This document shows, in pieces, positions 22,172-35,252 of a stretch of 64,000 nucleotides of DNA. The position numbers and the translations under genes were made by a program. The notes below the pieces were generated by a model that saw nothing but the letters and a program-made list of their open reading frames with translations, did not search any database and was not told the DNA's origin. Origin of the DNA: Adiantum capillus-veneris (Eukaryota > Streptophyta > Polypodiopsida > Polypodiales > Pteridaceae); NCBI GenBank assembly GCA_014529385.2, contig CM043960.1, positions 33,273,396 to 33,337,395 of the forward strand, read 5' to 3'. Position 1 is the first letter of the stretch, and every line of letters starts with the position of its first letter.

Positions 22172-23056
22172 CCCCCCTTCCCACGCACGCTTTCGCACAC
22201 ACATACGTATACAAAACACACACACACCCGCCTCATGCACAAATACATACACACACGTATATACGCACCGCACCGCAATACGAAGGAAAAGGCTACGACA
22301 TCAACAAACAAAAAGAAGAAGGATCCAAAGCACGCGCCGCCAACAACAAAAAATAGAAATGCATTGAAGGCATGCCGCGGCCGACTCCGAAAAGAAGTAC
22401 GCTCGACACCGACGCACCGGTAGCACGCCATTCGCCGGAAACATGCGTTTTTCAGTTTTTCTTCAGTTTTTCACCCGAGCTATTGTAAATTTCCATTTTG
22501 TAAATATCCTCTCTCTAGGTGATGGTGACAAAGGCCCACCTAGAGATTCCCATCTTTTAATAACCTTCCCCAAAACAAAGCAAGGGTCAACCACACCGGG
22601 CCCACCACTTGCTTTGTCTCCCCGATTAAGATTACCCTAACCACACTGGGATTACCATAATCCAAGCAGCCAACACCTATAAATTGGCATTGAGAGGTCA
22701 CTATCAGGGGGGGGGGGGCAACTTATGTGGAACCAAGCATTGGGTAGAGTGTAGTAGGAGGGATTGACACCATCACCATCATGGGGAGGGAGTCTTGTGT
22801 GTTCGGTTTGCCTTGCAAATTGCACCATGCGAAGGGAACCACATCCACCTCTCGACTCCAATGGTCGATGCACACACGTATGCATGCTCTTGGCAATGAG
22901 TATTCACAGCCATTGAGTCGCCCTAGAGAACGCACCAAGTAGGTTGCACCATCTCCTCTCCCTACCTCTCTACCATCACGGCATGCCACCTTGTAAATAT
23001 TGCAAAAATAAATCACCCTCACACCCCCGAGGTTGTTTTCATCAATTGCAAGTATA

Positions 23057-23107
<51 letters not shown>

Positions 23108-23292
23108 TCCTTCTTTTTCTCTCTCTCGGTGTGTAGGCTTGCGGTGTTCATATCACCGTGGGCTTTGCGTCCTAGCCGCTCAAAGCTAAGTGGTGCCCCC
23201 TGTTCGCTTTACCGTGGCAGGCTCGAGGCGAGCCATTCCGCCCTCGGCATTTTAGAGACCGTCGAGGTTCGGGGTCCGCTTTGTGTCTGTCA
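20937..23292 (+). repeat. 3' LTR of the Tat-like gypsy element
   Basis: Direct copy of 12821-14872. Compared with that copy it has an extra block at about 21230-21515 lying between poly-C runs, an extra roughly 50 bp near 21945-21990 and a long AT tract at 22108-22170. Its CT tracts are at about 21661-21728, 21757-21803 and 23059-23104. Non-repetitive parts such as 22460-22700 and 23120-23290 match the 5' LTR almost base for base. Frames such as 21210-22073 are low-complexity artefacts. Confidence 0.9.
22678..22684 (+). promoter_or_regulatory. TATA-like box of the 3' LTR
   Basis: Same CCTATAAATTGG as at 14264 in the 5' LTR, in an otherwise conserved stretch. Confidence 0.45.
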
Positions 23293-24336
23293 TTATGTAA
23301 GCCCATGTAGTGACCTATCGTGCTAGAGTTTTCAATGTATTGAAAAGTCCATTTATGGGCAAGAGAATAGCCTTGAGTGGGTTTCTTAAAGGCTTTTAGT
23401 GATGAGACTATCTTATGACAACATGTTAGACAAATTATAATATCCAAAGATGCAAATCTTGTTGTAGTATGGAAGAAAGTTTCACATGAAATTTCTCTTA
23501 TCATAGTTTGGGTTTCAAAGGCATAAAGCACAAGCAATGTTGCAATAAAACTATAATGCTGACATTATCATTTAGTGTGCCTCTTGGTGGCCCTGATTAA
23601 GGCTATTTTTCTCAATTTTTCCGGACAATTGGTTTCCACCTACAAGCAGGTTTTTAGATTTTTTTTATAGTTTATCCCTATGTTGAGGGTCATTAGGTTT
23701 TAGGGGAGTTAGAGAAATATGGTAACTTCCCTATATATTGGGATATTCATTATTAGTACTAGGAGAGGTCACTTGTATACACCAAAACCACCCTTTTGAC
23801 TCCTATATACGGGACCCCCCTTTGTAAAATCTATCTTTTTTTTCCCTTTACCACCCTATCCCCACCCCCCAAATTGTACACTAGCGTGACACCATACAAC
23901 AAACTTAAGTGAATACCTTGGGCCCTAGATAAGGAGGGGAGTGCCATCCCTTGGTCATTCAATTGTATCTTTAGTTTGCATTTAGCAGAGTTTGCTAACC
24001 ATTGAGTCTCTCTCTCTCTCTCTCCAACGTTTCCTCTCACTAGCATTATTTTCTCTCCAAGATTTCTCTCTAAAATTCTTTCCCAAATTTCCCTCCCTCT
24101 CTTTACAACAAAGCTTTGTGTTTTTGCAAATCCTCTCTCCTATAGAGCTCTATGTTGCCCTAGGTGACTGTCTTGCTATTGCATACCTTGCACATCTAGG
24201 AGATCACCGCAATTGGGTTGCTCTTGAATGTTCCATATCTGGAGGTTGATGTTTTGTGTCTCACATATGAGAGGTTGTGCACCTATTGCCTCTATTTTTT
24301 TCCATATGTGCCCATCTTTTATTTCCACTTTTGACA
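23293..24336 (+). mobile_element. Probable 5' LTR (right part) of another LTR retrotransposon
   Basis: The right edge is defined by TTTTGACA followed at once by TGGTATCAAAGC (24337-24348), one base away from the plant initiator-tRNA-Met primer site TGGTATCAGAGC. The sequence upstream contains a TATA-like CCCTATATATTGGG near 23730 and short CT tracts, consistent with an LTR. The left edge is not resolved. No coding frame with recognisable content occurs in this interval. The element's internal region to the right is disrupted by the opposite-strand integrase fragment at 24724-25535. Confidence 0.5.
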
Positions 24337-24348
24337 TGGTATCAAAGC
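24337..24348 (+). other. Primer binding site (initiator tRNA-Met type)
   Basis: TGGTATCAAAGC directly follows a CA LTR end. It differs at one position from the common copia/gypsy primer site. Confidence 0.6.
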
Positions 24349-24723
24349 TTCGGTGTTGAGATCTATCCTTAGAGCATTTTTATGAGGTGTTCGGTGCTTT
24401 TTTGGATTTTTTGAAGAGGAGTTAGCTTGCTATATTTTCAAATTCAAATTTGGTATTGTTGCATTCGGTGTGCGAGTTTTTAGGATTCCAACTTTGCAAC
24501 AACAAAGAGATTGTCTGTTTGTTGTACTATTATTTTCAGATTTGGAGTGGTCATTTTGATCGAATATATAGACCCAGATTTAGAGGTGAAGAAGTGGTCC
24601 ATAAATGAAAAACTATTTTTTCTTTCATTTTTTAGCATATCTGTGAGAAATAGCCACCAATATCTATTCACCTAGTTTCTGAAAGTCTTGGAGCCCACTC
24701 AAACAATTCATGGCCTCTCTATT

Positions 24724-25535
24724 CTAATTGTTTTGCAACATATAGAGTAGGCATAAAAAATTCAATGCCAATTTAAAGGTTATAACATAAAATAAATTGA
24801 GTAATATGGTGTTCAAAGTAGGTTTATAGGCTACATGATAAGCCCTAAATGCTGCATTCAATGGGATTTTTGAATTTGAGTATTTGTTCTTTCCAGACTT
24901 GGTTAGAACTACGTATAACACCTTTTGGTGTTTTTAGTTGGACCATTTTCTTGTGGAAGATTTAGCCAGAAACTTAAATTGAATAGTGTGGTGGTCAAAT
25001 TAAGTTTATAAATTATCTGATAAGCTCATAATGTTGCATTCAACAATTCAATCATCTGTTGCTTCCAAACTTGGTTAAAGCTATGTATAACACCTTTTAG
25101 AGTTTTTAGTTGGTCCATTTGCATTTGGACAATAGGAGCCTAATTTTCTATAGATCACCATAAATTCCTAGATTAAATGTAATGAATTTTTTCATTGAGA
25201 AATGTGTCTCTATATCAATGACTCTCTCAAGAGGTAGGTTGTTAGCTAGTGAATTATATTCACATAGGAACAATGCTATTGTTTGAGCACCCACTTCCTT
25301 CATAGCTTTATCCTCGACCGATTTGCTCTTATAATCTATAGCTAGAATAATGTATTTGGACTTGGATCATGTAAGAAAAAAGTTGTATTGGCCCTACAAA
25401 GTCAACATCCCACTTTGAAAAAGCCCTTGCTCCTGTCATAGGTCTCAGAGGCACTGGACTTGGGTCGTTTTTTATTTGAAGTTTGTGCATGCTAATTTTG
25501 GCTAGTCTATAAAAGAAGGGGTAAGGGGCAATCAA
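24724..25535 (-). pseudogene. Ty3/gypsy integrase fragment with internal duplication
   Basis: On the minus strand, 25535-25329 contains FSKWDVDFVGPI, the first catalytic Asp region of an integrase core. After a frameshift the text continues as IILAIDYKSKSVEDKA and reaches a weak second-Asp region (VIDIETHF) near 25190. Further down, 24921-24724 contains a frame with SKIPLNAAFRAYHVAYK, which fits the end of the integrase core (ALWAYRTAYKT in relatives). A 182-bp step duplicates part of this last segment (24822 and 25004). RT and the C-terminal part are missing. The fragment is dead. Confidence 0.7.
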
Positions 25536-25539
25536 TTTA

Positions 25540-25916
25540 TAAAGAAAACCAAAAAACCATCTCTCCTCTCTCTCTCTCTCTCTCTCCCCTTCTTTTTATC
25601 CATTCACACTGTACTCACTCTCTCTCTCTCTCTTCCATGTTTTTTTCCTAATTTTCTAGACCATTTCTTACTTTTTTTCATTTTTCTCTTTTGCTAAATT
25701 TATCTCTCTTGTTTCTACCCACCCTTATACATACATCCCCCCACACACTTTCTCCCATCATCACTCACGTATTTTCTCTCTACACCACCCTCTTTCTCAT
25801 TTTTCCTATGTTCTTTCTCTCTTATATTTTTTTCTTTCTCTCTCTAATTTTATAGTTTTATTTTAATTTCTTTTTTTTAAAAGGTCTCTTCCCTCTCTAA
25901 TTCTCTTTTTCTCTTT

Positions 25917-25983
<67 letters not shown>

Positions 25984-26640
25984 AGATACCATTTAGTTGA
26001 CATAGACCTTTTGCAGGACACGCTACACTTTGGCAAAGATAGAGATAGCGCTACCACACATTGGAGCCAAAGAGTAGTGAGATTATCCTTGAGAGACACG
26101 TAGACCTACCTAATGCATAGACCTAGGGATATCTCCAGCCTCTGTGACGACATCAGACTTGTGTTCTAAGAGAGACTCCATTGCATTGACATTGGACTAG
26201 AGTTTACCTTTAGCGTTCTTGCTTTATCATTCCTTTTTTTTTGCATACTTTTACCTAGCCATTCTAGGGCATCTCTTGATTATTTTGACCATTCCTTGAG
26301 AGACACAGAGAGTGCAACTTTGATATAGATGTGACCATATATTTTGCAGAGATTGTGCAGTGAGCCTTGATAGTTTTTTCTCTACTTTGATTGCACACCA
26401 TACATAGTGATCACCGTTGCATAGGTCTTCTCAACTTAGCAGCTTAGACACCTTTGGCAGACTTACATATTGCACACAAATGGGTATATATAGCACTTGC
26501 AGACCATTTAGGATCACACTTGGATTACATTGATAGAGCCTAGCTATGTGTTAGCTATCCATCATGGCAAGTACTTTAGGCACAACAGAGATTTGTTGTA
26601 CATTGTAGGGACGTATAGGGGTCACCCTTGCTATTTTCAC
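25540..26640. other. Pyrimidine-rich interval with long (CT)n, no recognised gene
   Basis: A CT tract at 25923-25981 and shorter ones near 25565 and 25620 lie in a T/C-rich stretch. From 26000 on, several degenerate phrases of the type GAGAGACACGTAGACC and GAGAGACACAGAGAG occur. I see no domain. Confidence 0.6.
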
Positions 26641-28260
26641 ATGAAAGGGCATTTCTTTATCCCATTAGATATGGAGGGACCTCCTATGCATCATTTATAG
26701 ATAGTATGAGTAAATACATTTTATATGATGATGATTATTTAACAGATTGTGTAGGTATTATCTATCAGAAATAATACCATAGCATTAGAGATGAGTTAGT
26801 GTGATTCTAGCATGAGGATTGTCTAGACATGCATAGTAGCCTTGCGAGAGTTACATCATGTCATAGGAGAGAGAACATGATGTACTATGATGACAATGGA
26901 GGTATGTTTAGATGTGAGTTCTTACATGCTAGTATGATCCCCGAAATAGATGAGGGCACTTTAGTTGGAAATCTCTTGATAGGATTTATGCGAGTTCCAT
27001 AGACCATGACCCATATACCTTGTTGATGGGATTGATCTACTCTCTTTCAACCATATCTAATGACGCAGCATTTGGGACACCTATGAGTAGTATCCCTCAA
27101 ACACCATCTACCTCTATATTACCCCTTGGATCATCTACATCCAGGCAAACACTAACAGTGAGTGCCCTAGACTCACCTAGATCAAGACAGTTGTATCACC
27201 AGGAGGGCCTTACATAGCTAGATGAGAGGACAAGTGCACCAAAGTTAACACCTCTATATGTATCAAATGTATTAGCAGATAGCAGCCAAATTTTGCATTG
27301 TACTTTCATAGTCATATAACACTCACATACCATTGTCACATGTGAGACCATTTCTATGATTCTCATCACTTAGACATACATTACCAGAGAGTAGACACAA
27401 TTTTAGAGTGACTTGAGATGAGGATATTGGTGCACATATAGGCTTTTTGAGGAGTGAGATAGCCAATACAACCATGAGACACCACCCAAAAACGCCAAAG
27501 AAACCAAGAGCATATCCTTTATAAAAGAGTGACATTACACAAGTTGTACAAACACCGACCATTGTACCTACTACTAGGACTATACAGATGGCAAGACCCA
27601 CTCTGCAAGCACCAAACACTGATCGATTTCAATCTCTTGTTGATACTAAAGACCACATGGTTAAGATACCTTCTCTTGGCGTTGTGAGTTTTGTTATAGG
27701 CCAAATACGTGGATCTCTGAGATACACAGACATTCATGGACATGCATATGGCAAGTGGGTATATTGCACTCACAAAGAGATCTTGCACTACCAAGTTTTG
27801 AGAGTTCACACACATGCCACATGGAACTCATTCTTTGATGACATTGGAGGTACATACTTGAAGATCCCTTCTTCTCGAGACATGTAGCAGGCACATTTGA
27901 AACAATTGCCTAGATATAGAGATACATCCTAGGCAAGTGGAGTTTCATTGAGTAGCCTCTAACATGATTTATATTGACAATTTAGGTCACGTATACCAAT
28001 GAGATACAGGTCGTGGATCTATTGCACCACTTGACACGATGTTAGCACATTCAGTAGGAGTTCCATGTGAGAGAGGTTACCGAGGTACCGATCATGTCGT
28101 TTATACCTTGAGGCTTTGGTTTGATTTACTCTCCAAGAACTAGTCTAATACAAACTCCACATGCACATCCTAGAGAGATATTTTTATGCACTGCAATCAC
28201 ACATTGCATCTCCCATTGGTAGAGGTGTACAAGGGGGCATCATGCATGCCTAAATGCATG
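26640..28260 (+). pseudogene. Protein-like but stop-riddled interval, unrecognised
   Basis: Several plus-strand stretches look weakly coding. They include a segment reading CEFLHASMIPEIDEG near 26920-26960, a serine/threonine/proline-rich frame at 27020-27217 and a 99-aa frame at 27588-27887 (with KIPSLGVVSFVIGQIRGSL). Minus-strand frames at 27323-27619 and 27519-27815 overlap and are probably shadows. None matches a family I know. The interval lies left of the gypsy integrase remnant at 28.9 kb in the same orientation, so it may be the decayed gag or pol region of that element. Confidence 0.25.
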
Positions 28261-28929
28261 CAAGGGAAAAAGGCCATTTGAGCTAGCATTTCTCTACTTC
28301 TTGGAAGTCTCCCCTTGCTTGATGGGTGTACTTTACCCTAGTAACATGATCCCACAATAAAGCTTCAAAATTCTTGAACATGTGCATTAGGTCTAAGAGG
28401 TGGTTGATAGAAATATTTTTCCAATATGGTAGTTGAAATACAATAGAATACCTCTTTTTGTCCCATTGGATAAATATATGAATTCTCACTGTGTTGAGTC
28501 TCTATATAAGTCTCCTTTCAATCCTATCCTCAACAAAAGCCACCATTACTCAGTCTAAAAAATATGCCCTTATAGAAAGTCAACTCTACAAGGGAGGGGA
28601 AGACAACATGTTGAGACTGTGCATTATGAAAAACAAGTACTTGCTATCTTGCAACAAGTACATAGTGGTCAAACAAGAACTTATTTTTACTAACTAAGAA
28701 AATAGCCCAAGCAATTATTCTTGCTGGAAGCTGGTGGCCAACACTTCTTTATGGGTGTTCAATATTTGTAAGGCAATGCAATGTTTTCCAATGGGAAAAA
28801 GTGCCAATGACACAAAACAAGATTTCATTGTGCTCGATGATGGGTACACGAGATTTCATTGTGCTCGATGTTTGCTAAATGGGGAATTGATTTTGATGGA
28901 CTTATAGCATTGTCGGCCAAATTATAATT

Positions 28930-29900
28930 GCAGTATACTACTTCACAAAGTTGATAGAGACAAAAGATACTCAAAAGTATGACACACAAACAATTGAACA
29001 ATGTAATTTGTATGAGCCCATATTCACACATTATGGTTTGCCTATAGGGAGTGTCAATGATAGAGGTACTCATTTGGTACACAAAGTGATAAGAGTTCTT
29101 ATTGGATGCCTTCATTGTCATTCATTGGAAGTTGGCACTCTATCACCTATAAGAAAATGGGAAAGCAGAGCAAAGCAAAGTGCTTTGTATAGTTCTCAAA
29201 AAAGTTGTTAATGAGTCCAGTTTAGATTGGGATCAAAATTTACATTCACCGACTATATGAGCTTATAAAATATCCTATAAAACACTTTTGGGCACAATAG
29301 CATTTAACATGGTTTTTGGTTTGCATGCAATAATTCCTATAGAATTTATGGTTCCTACATTGCGAGTAGCTAAGAAATTAGAATTATGGCACATGAGTAG
29401 TAATCAGAGCATTTAAAACAATTGGAATTGTTTGATGAAGTATGACAATAAACTAATGAATTGATGTACGCACACATTAGGTGCTTAAATGAGTTCCATG
29501 ATAAGCATGTTATATATAAGGAATTCTAGACAAGGGATTTAGTAATTATATACACCTTAAAACAAGAGTTCAAAAATATTAAAAGCGAGGGATGAGACCC
29601 TTTGTGATTCATTCCATATCATCAAGAGGTGTCATCAAGCTTGCAAAATTTTATGGTGAAGATATGCCAAACTAGCTTAGTGGATATAAAATTAAGAAGT
29701 ACTATTTTCCATTAACCCAAGCACAACTATATAGTACTCATGCAGGGATGAGAGCCTTTGTGATTCATTCCATATCATCAAGAGGTGTCATCAAGCTTGC
29801 AAAATTTTATGGTGAAGATATGCCAAACTAGCTTAGTGGATATAAAATTAAGAAGTACTATTTTCCATTAACCCAAGCAAAACTATATAGTACTCATGCA
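28930..29900 (+). pseudogene. Ty3/gypsy integrase and C-terminal region, decayed, with a perfect-looking duplication
   Basis: The 28951-29211 frame contains YGLPIGSVNDRGTHLVHKVI, matching the integrase second catalytic Asp region (G-L-P-x-x-x-x-S-D-R-G-T-H-F). Downstream, across stops, come a core-end segment (AYKISYKTLLGTIAFNMVFG), IIPIEFMVPTLRVAK and a C-terminal part. This order is standard for gypsy integrases. A 156-bp segment is then tandemly duplicated (29589-29744 and 29745-29900). RT is not seen upstream. There are many stops, so the gene is inactive. Confidence 0.7.
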
Positions 29901-30094
29901 GCTAGGAAAATAAAGGAAGTTCAATGCAAAAGAGCAAAAGCAAAAGAAGAAGCGAGACAATAAGCACTTAAGTGAAATTTGAAAGCAACAATGTTGAACA
30001 AGAAACCACCTCAATTTGATATTAATCAGGTTTCTACATAAGATGCTGAGGGAATCATGTCTAATCCCTATATCTAGGTATATATAGGGGTAAA

Positions 30095-30360
30095 TAAAGT
30101 TTCCACTATGCATTATTGGACTCAGGACTGAAGGTCAATCTTCTAAGCTATAAAAGCTACATTCAAATGAGAAGAGTTCAATTGCAAAATTCGAACATTG
30201 AAATGAGAAACTTCACCGGTGATTAAGAAGCATATGGATTGGTAGATATACCAATATTTTTAAATGACATGGCCTTACCCACCCAGATTTTTTGTGATGT
30301 CGAAAAACACATCTTATATACAACTTATTTTAGGCAAGTCAAGGTAGCATTATTAAAACA
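30095..30360 (+). pseudogene. Retroviral-type aspartic protease fragment of a gypsy element
   Basis: The plus-strand reading from 30110 gives ALLDSGLKVNLLSYKSYIQM, matching the retropepsin active site D-S-G with the following hydrophobic strand. After a TAA it continues as GLVDIPIFLNDMALPTQIF, which fits the later strands of the same fold. A complete protease would process a polyprotein. Here the frame is broken, and it lies downstream of an integrase remnant, the reverse of normal gypsy order, so rearrangement or two different elements is likely. Confidence 0.55.
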
Positions 30361-30479
30361 CATATATAGATTGCGAAATATATGCACTTTGGAAAAGTGT
30401 AGCTTCATCGCATTCATAACATAAGAAAGTTTTCACTGATCATTCATTTAGGATAATGATGAAAAAGACATCATGCTTA

Positions 30480-31300
30480 AGAAGCTCCAAACACACCTTT
30501 CTTACACTTGAAAATACTCCTAAATTTACAGCCAACACCAAATCAAAATATTCTCCATAGCAATGTGAAAAAACAGGTCAAAAGAGCCTTTAGCAACAAC
30601 AACCTCTACACCATGCATGTAGAGAGACAAGCAAAGATCTAAGCAAATATGGGTCCCTAAAGCACATCATCACCAACCACACATGGATAGCCTAGACAAA
30701 ACAAGAACAAGCCTAGAACAAAAAACAAGCCAACTCAAAGGGTGCAGTCTATGGTTCATAAGTATGAATCCCAAACAAACTTTCACAATCTCGATAAGGA
30801 CACAAGCAAATTTGGATTCCAAAAAGATCAACAATTCATGCTAACCTTGTCCACCCAAAAATACCACAAGCTACCTAGGCATAATTGTCAATAGTCTAAA
30901 CAATTTTATACTCAACAAAAATGGATATCAAAGTCCACTTGGAAGCACGATGCCATTCAACTCAAATGTGGATACCCAAATCCCAACCAACCTGCCCATC
31001 ACCAAAACATTGCCACAACTAACAAAAATTGGCGCTTGTGAATACCAACGTCTCTTGCTAAGAAATTGCAAACACTAATCCATGAAATGTAGTTTCTTCA
31101 AACACAAGTATTGATGTGCAAACCTCGACAATAACTGCACTTGGTACATCACTCAAGAACTCTATCTTGCACAATGTTACTTTTTCCCATGCATAATCTA
31201 TGTTGCATATAGAACCACATTATACGGCCTTGCATAAGGCACTATTTCTATGGCCCATGATTGGGGAACATAACCCTAGTTTTCAGAGAGGAATTTGACT
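30480..31300. other. Interval without a recognised gene
   Basis: AC-rich sequence with phrases such as CCAAATATG and AACAAGCC, and no long open frame or domain. It may be the 3' untranslated internal region of the element whose polypurine tract follows. Confidence 0.5.
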
Positions 31301-31700
31301 ACAAGGGGGGAGGCATGTTTGATGCTAAATCTCTTGATTATATCATACATGGACAATTGCTTGTGAACTTTCTATTTTGAGTTGTCTTTTGGTTGTTTTG
31401 TGATATTTTGAAATTTAAAGACATAGGACCTACCGATTAATTCTCAATTGTCTAAGGGGACAAGTGATTATGAGTCCTTTAGCAAGTCCAAAGAAGATTC
31501 ACCATGGAAAACTTACCGCACCATGTAAGTGTAGGGAAGGGGGTTTTTTTAGCAAGTTACATAAGTGTATAAGTTAGGGACTGGCCCCCAATAATTTATC
31601 ACCCAAGCTTAAAAATAAGGGAGGGGGGTATCATATTTATTGTGGGGGGGAGGGGGAATAAGTGAGGAAAGGGAAAAATGAGAGGAAGTTTTTGTGTTTC
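31301..31700 (+). mobile_element. Polypurine tract and start of a 3' LTR
   Basis: ACAAGGGGGGAGGCA (31301-31315) is followed by TGTTTGATGC at 31316, the expected polypurine tract/LTR junction on the plus strand. A TATA-like TGTATAAGTTAGG occurs near 31568. The LTR end was not located. The neighbouring protease and integrase remnants in the same orientation may belong to this element. Confidence 0.5.
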
Positions 31701-32623
31701 AAAATCATGGCTTCCCAAAAGAGTCTGCCCTCAAACTAGTGAGTTAATAGCTACAAAGATACATGCAAGAACTAACATTGCTTTGTATCATGATCAATCA
31801 CTTGTTTTGTGACTATAGTTCATTTGTTAAGGAATGAATGCTATAAAGATTTTGTATAGATGCAAAATTACACAAATAACCTAACACAACTTTATAACCA
31901 TGTTTTTTAAATAATTTAGATGGGTCAAAATTGGATGAGTAGCTAGAGTGCATGCTGATCGGGCACACAGTTTGAAATTCAAAGTAAGACACATTGAAGG
32001 TATATTTAGTTATCAACAGAAGTGGTTTCTTAGTACGTTGCCAGTCACTATGCTACACACTCTTTGACTAGTTTTACTCAATTAGATCATGTGAGACCTA
32101 GATTTTATATGTAAGTTAGAGATATGATAGTTTTCTTCATTGATTGTCGTATAAGTGTAGAAAGGGAAGTCATATTTCCTAATATAATTCGTATATAGGA
32201 GTTTAATCAAAGTTATCCGCTTGCAAGTGGCATCCCGTTTCGTATATAGAGTGAATCCCTCGGGGCCCAAATAATGTAAATACAGTTATTTCAACCAATT
32301 TTTGCAATAAAAGATCTTATCTGAGTTTGAAAAAGCCAAAACATAGCTAGCTCAACTTGTATGTTATATAATGTGTGTTTATGATTAATATTTTGGTCTC
32401 TTCTACCAAAAAAACTAAGAATAGTAGCAGTAATTAAAAGAAACCCTAGAATTGTGGTTTGAGCCTCATAAATGACAAATCTCAACATCATGAGGAATCA
32501 TAGGAAACTTTCTAAATGCAAACAAGTGACTATCATTTTTGGTCTCTTATGATGAATGCTAGAATGTGAAGAAAGTGTAAATCAAGCTAACTTGGTCATA
32601 GGGAAGTCGATTGACAATTTTTT

Positions 32624-32860
32624 TGTTATGGGTCTAATGGGAGCAATGGCAAGGTCACTTGAGATAGTATTTAGCCCTTGGCACATAATAGTCAAGATAG
32701 ATTTAGAACTTCTCATTATTCATTGTGTGTATTCGACCCAAGAATAAGTTATGGGTCTAATGGGAGCAATGGCAAGGTTAGTTGTCATAGTGTTTAGAAA
32801 ACCCCTTGGCACATATAGGCAAGATATCTTTAGGACTTCTCATTATTCATTGTGTGTGTG
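32624..32860 (+). repeat. Tandem duplication, about 124-bp unit
   Basis: Both copies begin GTTATGGGTCTAATGGGAGC and end ACTTCTCATTATTCATTGTG. The second has small insertions and substitutions. Confidence 0.85.
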
Positions 32861-32912
32861 AGCGCGCACACACATGTGCACGTGCAAGATTACATTGATA
32901 GCTCCAAATTAT

Positions 32913-32917
<5 letters not shown>

Positions 32918-32961
<44 letters not shown>

Positions 32962-33060
32962 GGGGTTGAATCTCACACAACACACACACACACACACCTC
33001 CCCACAGAGAGAGAGAGAGAGAGCTACCAATGGAATCTTACACACACACACACACCTCTC
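32918..33060 (+). repeat. (TG)n, (CA)n, (GA)n and (CA)n microsatellites
   Basis: TG at 32918-32959, a G6 run, CA at about 32977-32997, GA near 33005-33022 and CA near 33040-33053. TG and CA blocks are complementary and could fold back. Confidence 0.85.
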
Positions 33061-35158
33061 ACAAGCCCTCTTACAGATATGATTCGTACACTCTATAGAA
33101 ATTGTACAATCAATCTAAGTAGGCAATATTCATCACATTGCACGCACACAATGAGACAAGTCCATGGTTGAAATAAAGAGGTTTAGGGGTAGCAAATCAC
33201 ATCCAAAAAGGATGAGCACGTGTGCAAAGTGAAGAAAAAAGATGCCAAAATCGTATGAAAGTAAATATCACATGTAATGAGGAGGGCGCGGTAGTTGCCA
33301 TGTGAGCCAAAATAAGCAAAATGTCTATTCCTTGGGAGTCCACTAGCATATCTTGGGGCTTGTAGCCAGATTTGGGCATTGAACCATTGCCACGCAGAGA
33401 TGAACACAAGAGCAAGTGCCACATACCATCAAATTGCAGTAGAGGTGCATTTACAGGTCTAAACTTCATCTAAGTAGGGCCAAAAACCTTGAGAAAGGTC
33501 CATGAAGCAACACACAAGTGATTTGTGCAAAAACAAATCCATGTCACACCCTAGCCAAACCATGTACAAATTGTTCACACAAAGGTATTAAGTCTAATAT
33601 TGATTTCAAGTGATGATGAGAATTTAAAATTGCACAAGTTGCCAACTATGAGACAAATCTATACATGTGATTGTATATATCATCCTCTCATGCACCTCAC
33701 ACATATGAGTGTTATGAGTTGTTAATAATTTGAACTTAATGAATTAGCCATACTGTGCAGAGTTCCCCATGGGAGATTCACAAGTCGGAATACTACAAAG
33801 TATGTGGAACTTATCAGAGCCATTATTGGCTAGCCATTGTGCAAGCTACAGGGTGATTAAATTGGATTGAAATAAGTTGGATTGAAATCAAACTTATAGT
33901 CAAGAATGACTTAAATAGCACCTCTATGCATTCTTTCAAGAAACAAGTCCAAAATTAGGGCAAATTGTGTGGGAAAAATACCAAAACAACACATAAGACC
34001 CTAGGATGGCACAAGCTTAGTGATACCTATCTTGGGCAGAAAAGAGGTGGTGTGTCTATCTATGAGTGAATGTGTATGTGAAAGAGAACAATAAAAATGG
34101 AACCTCCCCCTATACATAGGACCCATTGCCATGGGTGCATACCTAGAGTTAGGTTGGGTTCACACTGCATGCTTTTCTCCTAGTTAGACCAATAACAAAG
34201 TGCACCTAACGTAAATCAATTCAGCCTGCACACCCACTGCCCTTAGCCTTGCTTGGTTGTCATGCTAACTCACTTCTACAAGGCCTAGCTGATGTTACGG
34301 CCTGCCCATGCGCTTCGCCCATGGCCTGTGCTCACCTACTGCAACCAATCACACAACTTTGCATATTGCAACAGTGTGCTTTTTTGTGATTGTCGATGAA
34401 CACCACAATGGACAATGCTGTGTCTTTGCTTCTTTTCAGTGCAACAAGGCAGCGAATGTAGCGCGCAGTTTGAATGCACCCTTAGTTGTATGCTATACAT
34501 TAAGTGACCCGGTTTCAGGCAATTTTGGAAAACACTTTTCCATTTCCAAACTTTTGATTTCTTGCAAGGCATCTTCAATATTTTATTTTTTTGAAAGAAC
34601 TAAGTTGATTAAAAGAAAAAACAAGAAAGAGTACAAGTGCCCCTAAGGAAGGACAAGGGCTATCCTAGTAATTTTTAGATACTTTGATGCTTTTGGTAGC
34701 TCTTCATGAAAGTACTTTTGTTCTTAGCAAGGCATCTTCATTGTTGTAGCTCCTCACAATTTTCATGATTGGCCTGTGTAGTGCGCTAGTCCCATCGCCC
34801 GGAGCTTGGCTAAGTTGGCAACTTGGATGGCCAAACGGGCATGCACATCATGATGGACCGCACACAATTGTCAAAACTTTAAGGAAAACCTTTGCTTGAA
34901 GTTGGTGTGCACCTCAGAGCTCACAAGTCGCAACTCACAAGACACAAAAGCTCATGCCTCTTACAGGGCCCCCACACAAAGAGGGGGTTAGAAATAATTG
35001 AGCAACCCCCAATTACCCCCTACCGTCAGCACTTGACTTGCTCCCTCCCTGTGAGAAGTGGGCATCACCACACATGAGATTGTGTTGACAATCAAACAAT
35101 TTGAAATTTAAAATCATTCAAAAATGCATGCCTGTAGTTTTATATTTATGTGATATTG

Positions 35159-35162
<4 letters not shown>

Positions 35163-35252
<90 letters not shown>
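35163..35252 (+). repeat. Compound (TG)n(AG)n microsatellite, about 90 bp
   Basis: TG to 35229 and then directly AG to 35252; same strand polarity as the other compound tracts. Overlapping frames on both strands are artefacts. Confidence 0.95.

Larger units (their letters stand above)
31700..34900. other. Interval without a recognised gene, small duplication and TG/CA/AG tracts
   Basis: No coding domain is visible. A 124-bp step duplication (GTTATGGGTCTAATGGGAGC at 32624 and 32748) ends before TG, CA and AG tracts at 32918-33060. The frames at 33183-33469 and 34308-34646 contain nothing I recognise. Confidence 0.5.
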
